Shown: positions 29,241 through 38,113 of the stretch, one piece after another
How positions within the stretch are numbered: the first letter of the stretch is position 1
Layout: the number at the start of each line of letters is the position of its first letter
DNA from: Gimesia maris
Lineage (GTDB): Bacteria; Planctomycetota; Planctomycetia; Planctomycetales; Planctomycetaceae
NCBI RefSeq assembly: GCF_008298035.1
Contig: NZ_CP042910.1
Span: forward strand, 3,859,001-3,923,000
Direction of reading: 5' to 3'
Length of the DNA stretch: 64,000 nucleotides
The notes under the pieces: model-generated
Seen by the model: the letters and a program-made list of their open reading frames with translations, nothing else
What the model was told of the DNA's origin: nothing
Databases searched by the model: none
Translations under genes and position numbers: made by a program

Positions 29241-30974
29241 ATGTCAGCGCGAAAATCCACAACCGGTTCAAAGCCTGCTTCAACGAAATCACGCATTACC
29301 TCAAAGCAGGCTACCCGTTCCAAAGCAGCGAAACACAACGGAAAAGTACACACCATTGGCAGCTATCTGGTGCAGCGGTTGCAGGATTATGGTGTCACCG
29401 ATCTGTTCGGCATCCCCGGCGATTTTGTACTGCAGTTCTATGGCATGCTGGAAGAGAGTCCGATCCGAGTTGTGGGTACAACCCGTGAAGATAATGCCGG
29501 CTATGCAGCCGATGGTTACGCGCGGGTGCATGGTCTGGGAGCCGTTTGTGTCACTTATTGCGTCGGCGGATTGAGTCTTTGTAATTCCATTGCGGGTGCC
29601 TATGCAGAAAAATCCCCGGTGATTGTTATCAGTGGAGCACCGGGCATGTCAGAGCGGGCCACCGATCCCCTGCTTCATCATCGTGTGAAAGATTTTCATA
29701 CACAGCGCGATGTCTTTGAGAAAATTACAGTTGCAACAGCATTACTTGATGATCCCATGACGGCTTTCCTGGAGATCGATCGATGTCTGGAAGCTTGTGT
29801 CAGATTCAAGCGGCCGGTTTATCTGGAGTTGCCGCGTGACTGTGTTCACAAGCAGGCTGTGATTCCCCATGTGCCTGATGACAGTCAGCCAGTCAGTGAC
29901 AGTAATGCACTGAGAGAATCGCTGGCAGAAGCGAAGGAATTAATCGAGGCCAGTAAAAAGCCTGTGATCATCGCAGGGGTTGAAGTCCATCGTTTTGGTT
30001 TACGGGAAGAGGTACTTGGTTTTGCGGAAAAATTTAAGATTCCGATGTGTGCCACGATTCTGGGAAAGTCGGTCGTGAGCGAATCTCACCCGCTTTACCT
30101 GGGAGTGTATGAAGGCGCGATGGGGCGAAGCGAAGTGCAGAAGTACGTCGAAGAGAGTGACTGTGTCATACTTCTGGGGACCTTTATGACAGACATCAAT
30201 CTCGGGATTTATACAGCCCATCTGGACCCGGGCAAATGTATCTATGCTACCAGCGAAAAATTACGAATCAGTTATCATCACTTTCATGACGTGATTTTCT
30301 CGGACTTTGTTACTGCCCTGGAAAAACAGAAAATGAAAGTGGTCACTCGGAAAATCCCCGATAATGTCCGTCCGCAGCAGCTGGAGTTCAAAGTCAAACC
30401 GGCCCAGCCTGTCACGACAAAACATCTTTTTGAAAGCATCAACCAGATTCTGACAGATGAAACGGTGGTGGTAACGGATGTCGGTGACTGTCTGTTCGGA
30501 GCCGTCGATCTGATGATCAATACGCATACCAAGTTCCTCAGTCCTGCCTACTATACGTCGATGGGATTTGCGATTCCGGCTTCTCTGGGAGCGCAGGTTG
30601 CTAACCAGAACCTGAGGCCGATTGTTCTGGTAGGTGATGGCGCCTTTCAGATGACGTGCCTGGAGCTTTCGACGGCTCTCAAACTGGGGTTCAACCCGAT
30701 TGTGATCGTGCTCAACAATAAGGGGTACACAACCGAACGTTTTCTGCAGGAAGGTCCGTTCAATGATATTCCCGACTGGAAATATCATAATATTACCGAT
30801 CTGATCGGAGGAGGCTGGGGCTTTGAAGTCAGCACGGAAGGAGATCTGGAAAAAGCCATCAAGGCCGCACTGGCGAATAAAGACAGTTTGAGTGTCATCA
30901 ATGTACATCTCAAACCCACTGATGTCAGTCCGGCACTGACACGCCTGGCAGATAAGATGTCCAAAACACTTTAA
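29241..30974 (+). CDS. Thiamine-diphosphate 2-oxoacid decarboxylase (pyruvate/indolepyruvate decarboxylase family)
   Basis: 577 residues. Decarboxylates a 2-oxoacid to an aldehyde. The ThDP activating glutamate lies in [16 protein letters not shown] (E83). The double-His motif [10 protein letters not shown] follows the first domain. The ThDP/Mg motif is GDGAFQMT ... NNKGYTTE in the C-terminal domain. The first ~35 residues are rich in Lys, Ser, Thr and Ala and are not part of the family fold. Substrate preference (pyruvate, phenyl- or indolepyruvate) cannot be read from the motifs. The start has AAGGAAGGA upstream. No alcohol or aldehyde dehydrogenase is adjacent. Confidence 0.87.
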   Translation: MSARKSTTGSKPASTKSRITSKQATRSKAAKHNGKVHTIGSYLVQRLQDYGVTDLFGIPGDFVLQFYGMLEESPIRVVGTTREDNAGYAADGYARVHGLGAVCVTYCVGGLSLCNSIAGAYAEKSPVIVISGAPGMSERATDPLLHHRVKDFHTQRDVFEKITVATALLDDPMTAFLEIDRCLEACVRFKRPVYLELPRDCVHKQAVIPHVPDDSQPVSDSNALRESLAEAKELIEASKKPVIIAGVEVHRFGLREEVLGFAEKFKIPMCATILGKSVVSESHPLYLGVYEGAMGRSEVQKYVEESDCVILLGTFMTDINLGIYTAHLDPGKCIYATSEKLRISYHHFHDVIFSDFVTALEKQKMKVVTRKIPDNVRPQQLEFKVKPAQPVTTKHLFESINQILTDETVVVTDVGDCLFGAVDLMINTHTKFLSPAYYTSMGFAIPASLGAQVANQNLRPIVLVGDGAFQMTCLELSTALKLGFNPIVIVLNNKGYTTERFLQEGPFNDIPDWKYHNITDLIGGGWGFEVSTEGDLEKAIKAALANKDSLSVINVHLKPTDVSPALTRLADKMSKTL

Positions 30975-31000
30975 GCTGCAAAGTGTCTGGAAATCAAAAA

Positions 31001-31041
31001 AGAAAAAAGCCGGGCGAGAGTCCCGTTCTCTACGTCCGGCT
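31001..31041 (-). terminator. Hairpin with T tract on the minus strand, distal
   Basis: On the minus strand AGCCGG at 31041-31036 and CCGGCT at 31013-31008 close a stem with an inner AGAG/CTCT pairing, followed by a T-rich tract (TTTTTCT on the minus strand). It could be a back-up terminator for the small lipoprotein gene that ends at 31182, or stop antisense reading into the decarboxylase gene. Confidence 0.55.
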
Positions 31042-31130
31042 AATATCCTTTCGCTGACAGTTCATAATTTAAGTGCATTGAACTGTCTTGAGACGCGAAA
31101 GGGTCCCCCCTGTTTGGAGTCGATGATGGT

Positions 31131-31172
31131 AAAAACAGCAGGCTGATCGAAACCATGCCTGCTGGTGTTTTT
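31131..31172. terminator. Bidirectional intrinsic terminator
   Basis: CAGCAGGC at 31136-31143 pairs with GCCTGCTG at 31157-31164 (8 perfect base pairs, 13-base loop). Five A precede it, giving a T tract on the minus strand; GTGTTTTTA follows on the plus strand. It lies just past the stop of the small lipoprotein gene (minus) and between convergent genes. Confidence 0.75.
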
Positions 31173-31181
31173 ACTTAATAT

Positions 31182-31415
31182 TTATTGATCCTGCTGGAGT
31201 TTGCGTTCCAGCTTATATTGCTCCAGTACTTCCCGCTGATTATAGAGCTGTTCTTCAGGTCCTGCCGGGTAGAACTGGACATCGTCATTCAGGTAATACG
31301 CTGAAGGCAATGTCTGGCCACCAATGCTGGATTGGCAACCGGTGCTGGTTAATCCGATTAATGCCAAACCCAGAACTCCAACACTTGACCAATTTTTTAG
31401 CTGGCGAATCACCAT
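31182..31415 (-). CDS. Small lipoprotein, YPA/QR-motif type
   Basis: 77 residues from ATG 31415, with GAGGAA about seven bases upstream. The signal sequence VGVLGLALIGLTSTGC ends in a lipobox-like TGC, so the mature protein is about 50 residues. The mature part has YYLNDDVQFYPAGPEEQ, then NQREVLEQYKLERKL. This pattern repeats in the neighbouring 82-residue protein (D.VQ.YPA ... QR..LE.YK.E), so the two are paralogues. No known family is recognised. An upstream extension of the frame to 31565 lacks support. Confidence 0.6.
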   Translation of the reverse strand: MVIRQLKNWSSVGVLGLALIGLTSTGCQSSIGGQTLPSAYYLNDDVQFYPAGPEEQLYNQREVLEQYKLERKLQQDQ

Positions 31416-31799
31416 GATTTTCCTCGGAATGATAAAGTTGTCAAATGGCACCTGTTGGGGAGACGTGTAAACAGGGTAAGACAGGAGCCGGGAACACCTT
31501 GGGAACAGTCCGTCCATGTACTGAATCCAGTCACTTCGATGTAAAGTGATTGCAAGGCCACACAAAACTACAACGTGTGTACCTCTTTTATCGACACGTA
31601 AAACCGGAATCTTCGGTATATTCTGTTTAATCGGACAAGATTTTGTATAAAGAAAGTCTGCAGAGCATAGATGTGGCGGATTGTGAGTGTATGAACACTG
31701 TGCCTGGGGTCTGCTTTCAATTTCACTGTTTGAACGTCACCGGTTTCACACGCAATTGATTATCAGAAAGTCAGATCTGGGTCCTGAAGCACAGCAGAA

Positions 31800-32048
31800 T
31801 TACTTCAGCTCAGAATGGGCAGACCGTCGAGCAGATTCTATTTTATATGCTTCCAGAAGAGTGCGCTGGTCAGCAAACTCACCATTAACATCAGCAGGGT
31901 AATACTGTACTGCATCTCTGCTGTAGAATTCAGTTAAAGCCGTTGGTTGAACTTCCCTGCGTTGTTCTGAAGTTGAAGTGGTAACAGAAAGAACGATGAA
32001 TCCTGTAAGAAGAGCTAACAGCACAAGCATCGAAAGGCGTGTGATCAT
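31800..32048 (-). CDS. Small exported/membrane protein, paralogue of the neighbouring lipoprotein
   Basis: 82 residues, GAGGT six bases before ATG 32048. One hydrophobic segment (residues 6-22, MLVLLALLTGFIVLSV) is a signal or anchor without a lipobox cysteine. The exported part has FYSRDAVQYYPADVNGEF, then DQRTLLEAYKIESARR, matching the 31182-31415 protein in spacing and key residues. Function unknown. It lies 178 bases downstream of the degenerate GspE-type gene on the same strand. Confidence 0.6.
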   Translation of the reverse strand: MITRLSMLVLLALLTGFIVLSVTTSTSEQRREVQPTALTEFYSRDAVQYYPADVNGEFADQRTLLEAYKIESARRSAHSELK

Positions 32049-32226
32049 CGGTGACCTCGCGATAGTGGAGAGCGAACTTAAAAGACAGAATCGATGAGAT
32101 GATCAGGGAGGATTCAGGAGATGCGTAACATATTATCGGCCTGGCCAGCCCGAAACTTTGCGCATTTCCCCTGATGTCAACTGCGCTCTCTGATTTCGAT
32201 TCAGCTGGGGAAAATATCGTTTCTAT

Positions 32227-33531
32227 TTATGATTTGAAAGCGCGCTGCAATTCATCCATTGAAACCTTACCTTCCGCAACCAGCCGGATGCCATCTTTCT
32301 GGAAGTTGGGCATTTTCTGTTTTTTGGCCAATGCTTTGATTTTCGCAGGTTCGGCCCCACTGATGATCAACTGTTTCATTTCATCAGTCATATCATACAT
32401 TTCCAGCAGGAGTGTACGACCGTAATATCCCAGGCCATCACACTTTTCACAGGGCTCAATTTCATTTCCATCCTCATCCACGGTCTGGCGTGGCGGGCGG
32501 TACAGCATTTTCGTGGATTTAGGGAGTCCCATTTTCTCAATGAGCTTCGGGTTGGGGCGAAAGGCTTCTTTGCATTGATCACACAGGGTTCTGATCAGTT
32601 TGTGACCAATCACAGCCTTAAGGGAATTCACTCCTTTTTCCAGGCTGCCTGCCAGTTTGCAGTATTTGATAATTCCAGCGATTGCATCTTTAGCCGATAA
32701 TTCCGCAATCATCGTAATTTCGTCAGCGACATTCAGGATACTGGCGACATATTGTTCATCCGTAATGGGATTCAGATAAATGATATCCGCTTCCATTCGG
32801 ATGATGCGGCGCAATTCATCATCAAATGTGTCCCCTTCTTTTTTGTCCAGGGTCGCAATATGACTCAGTTCCCTATGTTCGGGGTCGGCTAATGCAAAGA
32901 TCGTGTACTGGTAAGCATCCACTGAGCGAACTACGCCGACTGTCGTTGTGGTGGTTCCGGAATTGGGAGGACCACTGATCATGATCAACCCGTTGCGTCC
33001 CTGGCTCAATTCCCGGATCTTTTCTTTCACTTCTTCTGTTATGCCAATATCATCTGCGCGATCCAGAGGATATTTCATGTTGATGGCTTTGATGGAAAGA
33101 CGCTCGCCGCCCGGTGTTGGTGCGGTTGCCACCCGTAACTGGTAGGAAACTTCTTCCAGTTCCGCAGCGACTCCCCCTGTCTGGGGACGTTTGCGTTCCT
33201 GGATATTTAATCCCGATAACAGCTTAATGACCTGCACCACAGCCATTCCCTGCTGCTTGGAAAGTTTCGGGCCAGCACTGGGGACACCGTCAACATAAAA
33301 CAGAACCTGGTAGCGCTCACCCTTGGGTTCAAATCGTATATATTCTGAACGCAATGCCAATGCATCGGTAATGATATTTTTCGCGGGCATCAGGCCAGCT
33401 TTTACCAGTCGTGCGTTGTCTTTCAGATTAGCCGGCTGACCATTGAGGGCTCCTTGAAACGAGACCGGCTCAATTTCATCTTCCAGTTCATCGTCTTCCT
33501 CTTCCCGGGATTTTCCAAAGCCAAATATCAC
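32227..33531 (-). CDS. GspE/PilB-type secretion ATPase homologue with degenerate nucleotide-binding motifs
   Basis: 434 residues. GTG start with AGAGGT upstream. The overall order is that of type II secretion/type IV pilus ATPases: an N-terminal half, the nucleotide domain from ~180 and a tetracysteine zinc site (C317, C320, C361, C364). The Walker A reads GPPNSGTTTTT (residues 187-197), with Thr instead of the essential Lys at 193. The usual GEIRD Walker B region reads NPITD (254-258), and the histidine box STLHTND reads AELSAKD. All three catalytic motifs are altered, so it should bind nucleotide poorly or not at all. The frame is intact and the zinc site is kept, which suggests a selected structural or regulatory role. 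No pilus or Gsp partner genes are adjacent. Confidence 0.8.
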   Translation of the reverse strand: MIFGFGKSREEEDDELEDEIEPVSFQGALNGQPANLKDNARLVKAGLMPAKNIITDALALRSEYIRFEPKGERYQVLFYVDGVPSAGPKLSKQQGMAVVQVIKLLSGLNIQERKRPQTGGVAAELEEVSYQLRVATAPTPGGERLSIKAINMKYPLDRADDIGITEEVKEKIRELSQGRNGLIMISGPPNSGTTTTTVGVVRSVDAYQYTIFALADPEHRELSHIATLDKKEGDTFDDELRRIIRMEADIIYLNPITDEQYVASILNVADEITMIAELSAKDAIAGIIKYCKLAGSLEKGVNSLKAVIGHKLIRTLCDQCKEAFRPNPKLIEKMGLPKSTKMLYRPPRQTVDEDGNEIEPCEKCDGLGYYGRTLLLEMYDMTDEMKQLIISGAEPAKIKALAKKQKMPNFQKDGIRLVAEGKVSMDELQRAFKS

Positions 33532-33631
33532 CAGAGATACCTCTTGAAACAGGTTAAGTGCCTAATTGAAAATTGTTCCTGGAGTCTCTTACCCGGAGCA
33601 ACTGTTGATGCTGTTTAGTTTAGTGCAATTC

Positions 33632-34519
33632 TTAGAGCAGACCATAATCCTGCAGGGTTTTTTCCAGAACCTGCATGGAACTGCTGTCCAACTGAGTCAT
33701 GGGCAGACGAACTTCGCCATTGTCACGTCCCAGTAACTGCATCGCCGCTTTGATGGGAATGGGATTGGTCGCCAGTCCCAGCAGATTGCGACATAGAGCA
33801 AACAGTTTGAAATGCCATTCACGGGCGAGTGCTAAATCTCCGGCATTGAAAGCGTTCAGCATGCTTTTTACATCGCCGGGAACAATATTCCCTACGACTG
33901 AAACCACACCTTTTCCACCCAATGCCATCAACGGCAGAGTCAGGCTGTCATCGCCTGATAGAACGGCCAGATCACAGGCAGACAGGATGTGCGATGCCTG
34001 ATCCATGGAGCCGGTGGATTCTTTGACGGCAACGATATTCGGGATTTCCGCCAGTCGGATAATCGTTTCCGGCTCAATATTTTTTGCTGTCCGTCCGGGA
34101 ATATTGTAGATGACGATGGGAATCTCGACCGATTCCGCAATTGCCTGATAGTGCTGGAAGAAGCCTTCCTGTGTCGGCTTATTGTAATAGGGGGCCACAT
34201 GCAGGGCACCGTCTACGCCTGCTCCTTGTGCGTATTTTGTCAGCTCGATCGCTTCACGAGTGCTGTTCGATCCAGTACCCGCCATTACTTTAATCCGGCC
34301 AGCAGCCTGATTGCAGACAATTGAAATTACCTGTTTGTGTTCATCGTGGGAAAGTGTTGGTGATTCACCAGTTGTCCCGACAGGGCACAATGTGTCGGTT
34401 CCCTGTTCCACGTGATAATCAACCAGAGCGCGGAGCGCTGTTTCATCGATTTCACCATTCTCAAACGGGGTGATCATTGCTACCGCAAGACCTGCGAACA
34501 GGTCACTTTGATTCGCCAT
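33632..34519 (-). CDS. dapA: 4-hydroxy-tetrahydrodipicolinate synthase
   Basis: 295 residues. Condenses pyruvate with aspartate semialdehyde on the lysine/diaminopimelate pathway. The Schiff-base lysine is K166 in [14 protein letters not shown] (48-53) binds the pyruvate carboxylate, Y138 is in IYNIPGRT, and the R143 region completes the site. The length is typical. Nearby homologues such as N-acetylneuraminate lyase share the fold, but GTTGE and IPGRT favour DapA. A planctomycete with peptidoglycan needs diaminopimelate, which fits murD further on. The gene to its right is on the same strand, 88 bases away. Confidence 0.9.
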   Translation of the reverse strand: MANQSDLFAGLAVAMITPFENGEIDETALRALVDYHVEQGTDTLCPVGTTGESPTLSHDEHKQVISIVCNQAAGRIKVMAGTGSNSTREAIELTKYAQGAGVDGALHVAPYYNKPTQEGFFQHYQAIAESVEIPIVIYNIPGRTAKNIEPETIIRLAEIPNIVAVKESTGSMDQASHILSACDLAVLSGDDSLTLPLMALGGKGVVSVVGNIVPGDVKSMLNAFNAGDLALAREWHFKLFALCRNLLGLATNPIPIKAAMQLLGRDNGEVRLPMTQLDSSSMQVLEKTLQDYGLL

Positions 34520-34607
34520 GCTTTTAGTACCTTAATACAAAATCTTCCAGCCAGTACAGACAGGCCGGATCAGTTTTTCTTTATAATCAGTTGAGTATGA
34601 GTTGCTG

Positions 34608-35528
34608 CTATGCTCGCTGTTCCCAGTCAACATTCGACAATGACGCCAGAGCGAGTTGCAATGCATGTGTTCCGTCACGTCCATGGCCTTGTGCCTGGAC
34701 AGCCAGGTAAAGCTGATGTCCTAATGCCAGGCCGGGAAGACTCAGGTTCATCGCTTTGGCTTCTGCCAGAGCAATTCCCATATCTTTGATAAAGTGCTCT
34801 ACAAAGAAACCAGGATCAAAATTGTTGTCCATAATCCTTGGTCCCAGGTTCGAAAGCGACCAGCTGCCGGCTGCCCCACTGCCGACGGATTCGAGTACCG
34901 TGGGGAGATCCAGTCCAGCCTTGTAGCCGTACAGCAACGCTTCACAGACCCCAATCATATTGGTCGCAATCAGAATCTGATTCACCATCTTGGTGTGCTG
35001 TCCTGATCCCGGTCCCCCCTGGTAAACGATCGTTTTTCCCATGGCATCCCAGCAGGGCTTGAGTGCATCTACAACGGCCTCTTCACCACCAATCATGATG
35101 GACAAGGTTCCGTTTTTGGCGCCGACATCTCCGCCGGAAACCGGAGCGTCGACACTATAGACTCCCTGAGCCTGGGCTGCTTCCGCCACTTCAACCGCCA
35201 GAGACGGGTCACTGGTGGTCATGTCAACCAGAATCTTACCTGCTGCCGCGCCAGCCAGAGCCCCCTGCTCTCCGAGGAGTACTTCCCGGACGTCTGCAGG
35301 AAAGCCAACGATCGAAAAGATGACATCTGAATTTTCGGCAACTGCTTTGGGGGAATCAGCCCAGTTTGCTCCTTTTTTGATGAGTGGGTCCGCTTTGGAT
35401 TTACTGCGATTGTACACAGTCGCTGAAAAACCAGCATCCATCAGGTGCCCGACCATACTGGCTCCCATGACTCCCGTTCCAATCCAGCCAATTTTCGTCT
35501 GACCTGGTTGAATGGTTGGTATCGTCAT
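34608..35528 (-). CDS. 3-hydroxyisobutyrate dehydrogenase-family NAD(P)-dependent oxidoreductase
   Basis: 306 residues from ATG 35528 (AGGA nine bases upstream; a TTG at 35537 would leave no spacing). Residues 13-35 form the dinucleotide fold ([20 protein letters not shown]). [19 protein letters not shown] is the substrate-binding signature of the beta-hydroxyacid dehydrogenases, and K in [10 protein letters not shown] is the catalytic lysine. The closest known activities are tartronate semialdehyde reductase and 3-hydroxyisobutyrate dehydrogenase; the exact substrate is open. Upstream lies a terminator-like inverted repeat. May be co-transcribed with dapA. Confidence 0.85.
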   Translation of the reverse strand: MTIPTIQPGQTKIGWIGTGVMGASMVGHLMDAGFSATVYNRSKSKADPLIKKGANWADSPKAVAENSDVIFSIVGFPADVREVLLGEQGALAGAAAGKILVDMTTSDPSLAVEVAEAAQAQGVYSVDAPVSGGDVGAKNGTLSIMIGGEEAVVDALKPCWDAMGKTIVYQGGPGSGQHTKMVNQILIATNMIGVCEALLYGYKAGLDLPTVLESVGSGAAGSWSLSNLGPRIMDNNFDPGFFVEHFIKDMGIALAEAKAMNLSLPGLALGHQLYLAVQAQGHGRDGTHALQLALASLSNVDWEQRA

Positions 35529-35872
35529 CTTGTTCAATCCTTTTATCTGAATCAGTTTTGTCGAATTACTTAATCATCAAGGCAGTTACGTCCATTGAAA
35601 TCGTAAAAAAATGATTGGTATATCTCAAGTTAGACCAATCATTCTCCTTCGAAGTATATCGAGGTCAGACTCAGAAGTCATACGACTGGTTCATTTTTTT
35701 GTCAACTATCACGCCAGCAGCCTCTTTTCTGACAGGAATTCGGCAACCGGGGCAAAAGAAACTTGCGATTGGATTGCCAAGTAGGGAAAATCGAACGAAC
35801 GATCTGGTGCGCGCTTTTGAACAGTGCCAAGTGCAGGTTGACTTATTTTCAGATGCGGCTTCAGGTTATGTC
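35529..35872. other. Divergent intergenic region, 344 bp
   Basis: Between the beta-hydroxyacid dehydrogenase gene (minus) and the phospholipase-A2-like gene (plus). It holds a perfect 10-bp inverted repeat at 35610-35643, listed separately. A frame extends the phospholipase gene upstream to 35615, but the extra 86 residues precede the signal peptide and are not supported. Confidence 0.4.
35604..35643 (-). promoter_or_regulatory. Terminator-like inverted repeat in the dehydrogenase leader
   Basis: AATGATTGGT at 35610-35619 pairs perfectly with ACCAATCATT at 35634-35643 around a 14-base loop. On the minus strand the stem is directly followed by a run of T (positions 35609-35605), so it looks like an intrinsic terminator about 75 bases before the dehydrogenase start codon. 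It may act as an attenuator, or, as DNA, as an operator for a dimeric regulator. No minus-strand gene lies upstream that would need a terminator here. Confidence 0.45.
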
Positions 35873-36304
35873 ATGAAATTGAAATTCGTAGTGTGGTGGA
35901 TGTTCTGTATTGCCTGCATTTGCTCAGTAAGATCTGAATTGCAGGCGCAGACCTGCGGGAACGGATTTCCTTGCGGCCCAGATGGAGCCCCGCTGTTACA
36001 GATGTTGACTCCCCAGGGGTTTATGGGCGCGGATTTTCGAGGCAGTTGCACTCAGCATGACCGCTGTTACCAGGTTCCCGGAATTAATCGTCGGTATTGT
36101 GATTTACAGTTCCGCAATGAACTACATCGAAGGTGTGACAGTTCAGTCTTTCCTCTGGGATGCCGCATGCTCGCCAACACCATGTATTTACAGGTCCGAT
36201 TATTTGGCAGGAGACCTTATTTGAATTCGCAATATCCCGCGACATATCCACCTCCCATGCCTTATCCTGTCTATTCGAATCCTGTTGTGTATTACGGATA
36301 TTGA
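35873..36304 (+). CDS. Small secreted phospholipase-A2-like protein
   Basis: 143 residues. A signal peptide runs to about LQAQT (residue 27). CGPDGAPLL could serve as the calcium-loop region. GSCTQHDRCYQ (58-68) is the PLA2 histidine motif C-x2-HD-x-C with H62/D63. RRYCDLQFRNELHRRC (73-88) matches the CD...C helix that carries the second catalytic Asp (D77). The C-terminal tail is rich in Tyr and Pro (YPATYPPPMPYPVY). If active it would cleave phospholipid acyl chains outside the cytoplasm. It precedes an aminotransferase and a phospholipid methyltransferase-like gene on the same strand. The ATG at 35873 has AGG eight bases upstream. Confidence 0.68.
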   Translation: MKLKFVVWWMFCIACICSVRSELQAQTCGNGFPCGPDGAPLLQMLTPQGFMGADFRGSCTQHDRCYQVPGINRRYCDLQFRNELHRRCDSSVFPLGCRMLANTMYLQVRLFGRRPYLNSQYPATYPPPMPYPVYSNPVVYYGY

Positions 36305-36352
36305 TCAGTTTTAACGCGTTTTCCTCTCTCCTTGCTGAACGAATCTTTCTCC

Positions 36353-37306
36353 ATGTCCGAAGCCCAGGCGTATTTGAATGGCGTTTTCATTCCTGACTCT
36401 GAAGCAAAGCTGGCAGTAACCGATCTGGGAATCGTGTATGGCGCGTCAGTCACAGAGATGGTGCGGACGTTTCAACATAAGTTGTTTATGCTGGATGATC
36501 ATCTGCAGCGTCTGTTTATGGCGCTGGAGTATGTCGGCATTGAATCTCCTGTTTCTGCTTCCGAATTAAAACAGATCTGTGAAACACTGGTAAAGAAGAA
36601 TGCAGCCCTGTTACCAGGCCAGCATGACCTGGGTTTGACCGTCTTTATCACAGCCGGTCACAATCTGCCTTACCTGGGACTGGCTGAACAGGAAGTCTGT
36701 CAGACACCGACCGTTTGCGTGCACACGTTCCCACTCGCATTTGAACTCTGGGACCGTAAATACGCTGGGGGACAACATCTGATGCGATCAGAAGTTCAGC
36801 CTCTCAATACTGCCATTTTTGATCCAGGTGTGAAATCACGCAGCCGAATTCATCTGTATCGCGCGGACAAACTGGTGCGGCGGAAGAATCCTGAGGCTTC
36901 GGCTTTATTGTTTGATCCGGCAGGCTACGTGGCAGAAACAACCATTGGTAACTTTTTTCTGGTGCAGGGAAATCAGATTTACTCTCCGCGTCCGGAATAT
37001 GTTCTCGGTGGAATCAGTCAGAGAATGGTCATTCGGCTGGCAAAACAGTTGGGACTGGACTACCAGGAAACAGATATTTCTCCCAATATGATACTCGAAG
37101 CAGACGAAGCATTGACGTCCTCGACAGCATACTGTCTGATGCCTGTCACGCGTTTTGAGGATCACCAGATGTCACAGGGAAGTCCCGGTCCAGTCTTCCA
37201 GAAACTGATTGCTGCCTGGAGCCAGACGGTGGGAGTTGATATTTTACAGCAGGCACAGGAAATCGGCGCCGCGCGTCGTCAGGCCTGTTTATCGACGTCA
37301 GGTTGA
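36353..37306 (+). CDS. Class IV PLP aminotransferase (branched-chain/D-amino-acid/ADC-lyase group)
   Basis: 317 residues from ATG 36353. Residues 7-47 show the class start (AYLNGVFIPDSEAKLAVTD, GIVYGASVTEMVRTF). The PLP lysine is K161 in DPGVKSRSRIHLY, the conserved glutamate lies in GYVAETTIGNFFLV, and EADEALTSSTAYCLMPV follows. Members include branched-chain aminotransferase, D-amino-acid aminotransferase and aminodeoxychorismate lyase; the motifs do not settle which one. A TTG at 36332 could add seven residues. The next gene starts 43 bases downstream. Confidence 0.85.
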   Translation: MSEAQAYLNGVFIPDSEAKLAVTDLGIVYGASVTEMVRTFQHKLFMLDDHLQRLFMALEYVGIESPVSASELKQICETLVKKNAALLPGQHDLGLTVFITAGHNLPYLGLAEQEVCQTPTVCVHTFPLAFELWDRKYAGGQHLMRSEVQPLNTAIFDPGVKSRSRIHLYRADKLVRRKNPEASALLFDPAGYVAETTIGNFFLVQGNQIYSPRPEYVLGGISQRMVIRLAKQLGLDYQETDISPNMILEADEALTSSTAYCLMPVTRFEDHQMSQGSPGPVFQKLIAAWSQTVGVDILQQAQEIGAARRQACLSTSG

Positions 37307-37349
37307 AATTCAAACTCATCATATAGCGCATCGATCAGGAATTATTGTC

Positions 37350-38027
37350 TTGTCACATTATCTGGAATTCTTTCGTCAGTTTCGGACTACCTTCGAAACC
37401 ACAGGTGCAATCGCTCCCAGTAGCCGTTTTCTGGCTGCGAATATGGCAGGGCCGATGAAGCAGCATCAGGGGCCCAAGAAAGTTCTGGAAATTGGTCCTG
37501 GTACCGGTGCCGTCACCCGACAGATCGTCAAACAGATTCGCCCTGGCGATCAACTCGATCTGGTTGAATTGAATGATAAGTTTGTTGAGATCCTGCATAA
37601 GCGCTTCGATACCGAACGAGGCTTCCAGGAAATCAAACATCAGACAGCGATCCATAATTGTCCCTTACAGGATTATGGCGCTGCTGAGGAATACGATTAT
37701 ATTGTCTCCGGTTTGCCTTTAAATAATTTCCCGACAGAACTGGTCAGCGATATATTTAAAGCCTATTTTCGCCTGCTGAAACCGGGAGGCGTGCTGTCCT
37801 ATTTTGAATATATGTATGTTCGCCCTGTCCGGAAAGTTGTTTCCCGGGGGGATGAGAATTTGCGAATTCGTGAGATTGATCAGATCATGGGCGACTATAC
37901 ACGTCAATTCCGGGTTCGTCGAAGCTGGGTCTGGTGCAACCTGCCTCCGGCCTGGGTTCAACATCTGCAGAAAGAAAAAGGCAGTTCACCCGAGCTCGAG
38001 CAAACTGCCTCTCAAAATCAGACTTAA
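37350..38027 (+). CDS. SAM-dependent methyltransferase, phospholipid N-methyltransferase (PmtA)-like
   Basis: 225 residues. The SAM motif is VLEIGPGTGAVT at 45-56, and an early FFRQFRTTFETTGAIAPSS segment is typical of the PmtA/KsgA-like group. YDYIVSGLPLNNFP is the post-SAM motif that in PmtA lines the lipid site. The best guess is methylation of phosphatidylethanolamine; rRNA dimethyladenosine transferase is a less likely alternative. No ATG fits. TTG 37350, with CAGGA nine bases upstream, is the likely start, placing it 43 bases after the aminotransferase stop. Its last ~50 bases also encode a terminator for the opposite strand. Confidence 0.7.
   Translation: MSHYLEFFRQFRTTFETTGAIAPSSRFLAANMAGPMKQHQGPKKVLEIGPGTGAVTRQIVKQIRPGDQLDLVELNDKFVEILHKRFDTERGFQEIKHQTAIHNCPLQDYGAAEEYDYIVSGLPLNNFPTELVSDIFKAYFRLLKPGGVLSYFEYMYVRPVRKVVSRGDENLRIREIDQIMGDYTRQFRVRRSWVWCNLPPAWVQHLQKEKGSSPELEQTASQNQT
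37971..38010 (-). terminator. Minus-strand intrinsic terminator inside the methyltransferase coding end
   Basis: AGGCAGTT at 37979-37986 pairs with AACTGCCT at 38003-38010 (8 bp, 16-base GC-rich loop that can pair further). On the minus strand the stem is followed by TTTTTCTTT. It lies about 100 bases beyond the stop of the EF-hand gene (38114), so it would end that transcript inside the convergent coding sequence. Confidence 0.7.
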
Positions 38028-38073
38028 GCTCACGAGAAACTCGCGAGTCGGTGCCTGGATCGCATCATACTTA

Positions 38074-38098
38074 ACCCTGGCGCGGGAAAGGCCAGGGT
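38074..38098. repeat. GC-rich inverted repeat between convergent genes
   Basis: ACCCTGGC at 38074-38081 faces GCCAGGGT at 38091-38098 with a 9-base loop. No T tract follows on either strand, so it is not a canonical terminator, though it could help transcripts fold between the methyltransferase and EF-hand genes. Confidence 0.45.
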
Positions 38099-38113
38099 AT
38101 ATCTGGACACAGT

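Noticed and set aside
30261-30908. 215-residue open frame antisense to the decarboxylase gene
   Set aside because: It lies wholly inside a well-supported gene, with no family motif or ribosome-binding site.
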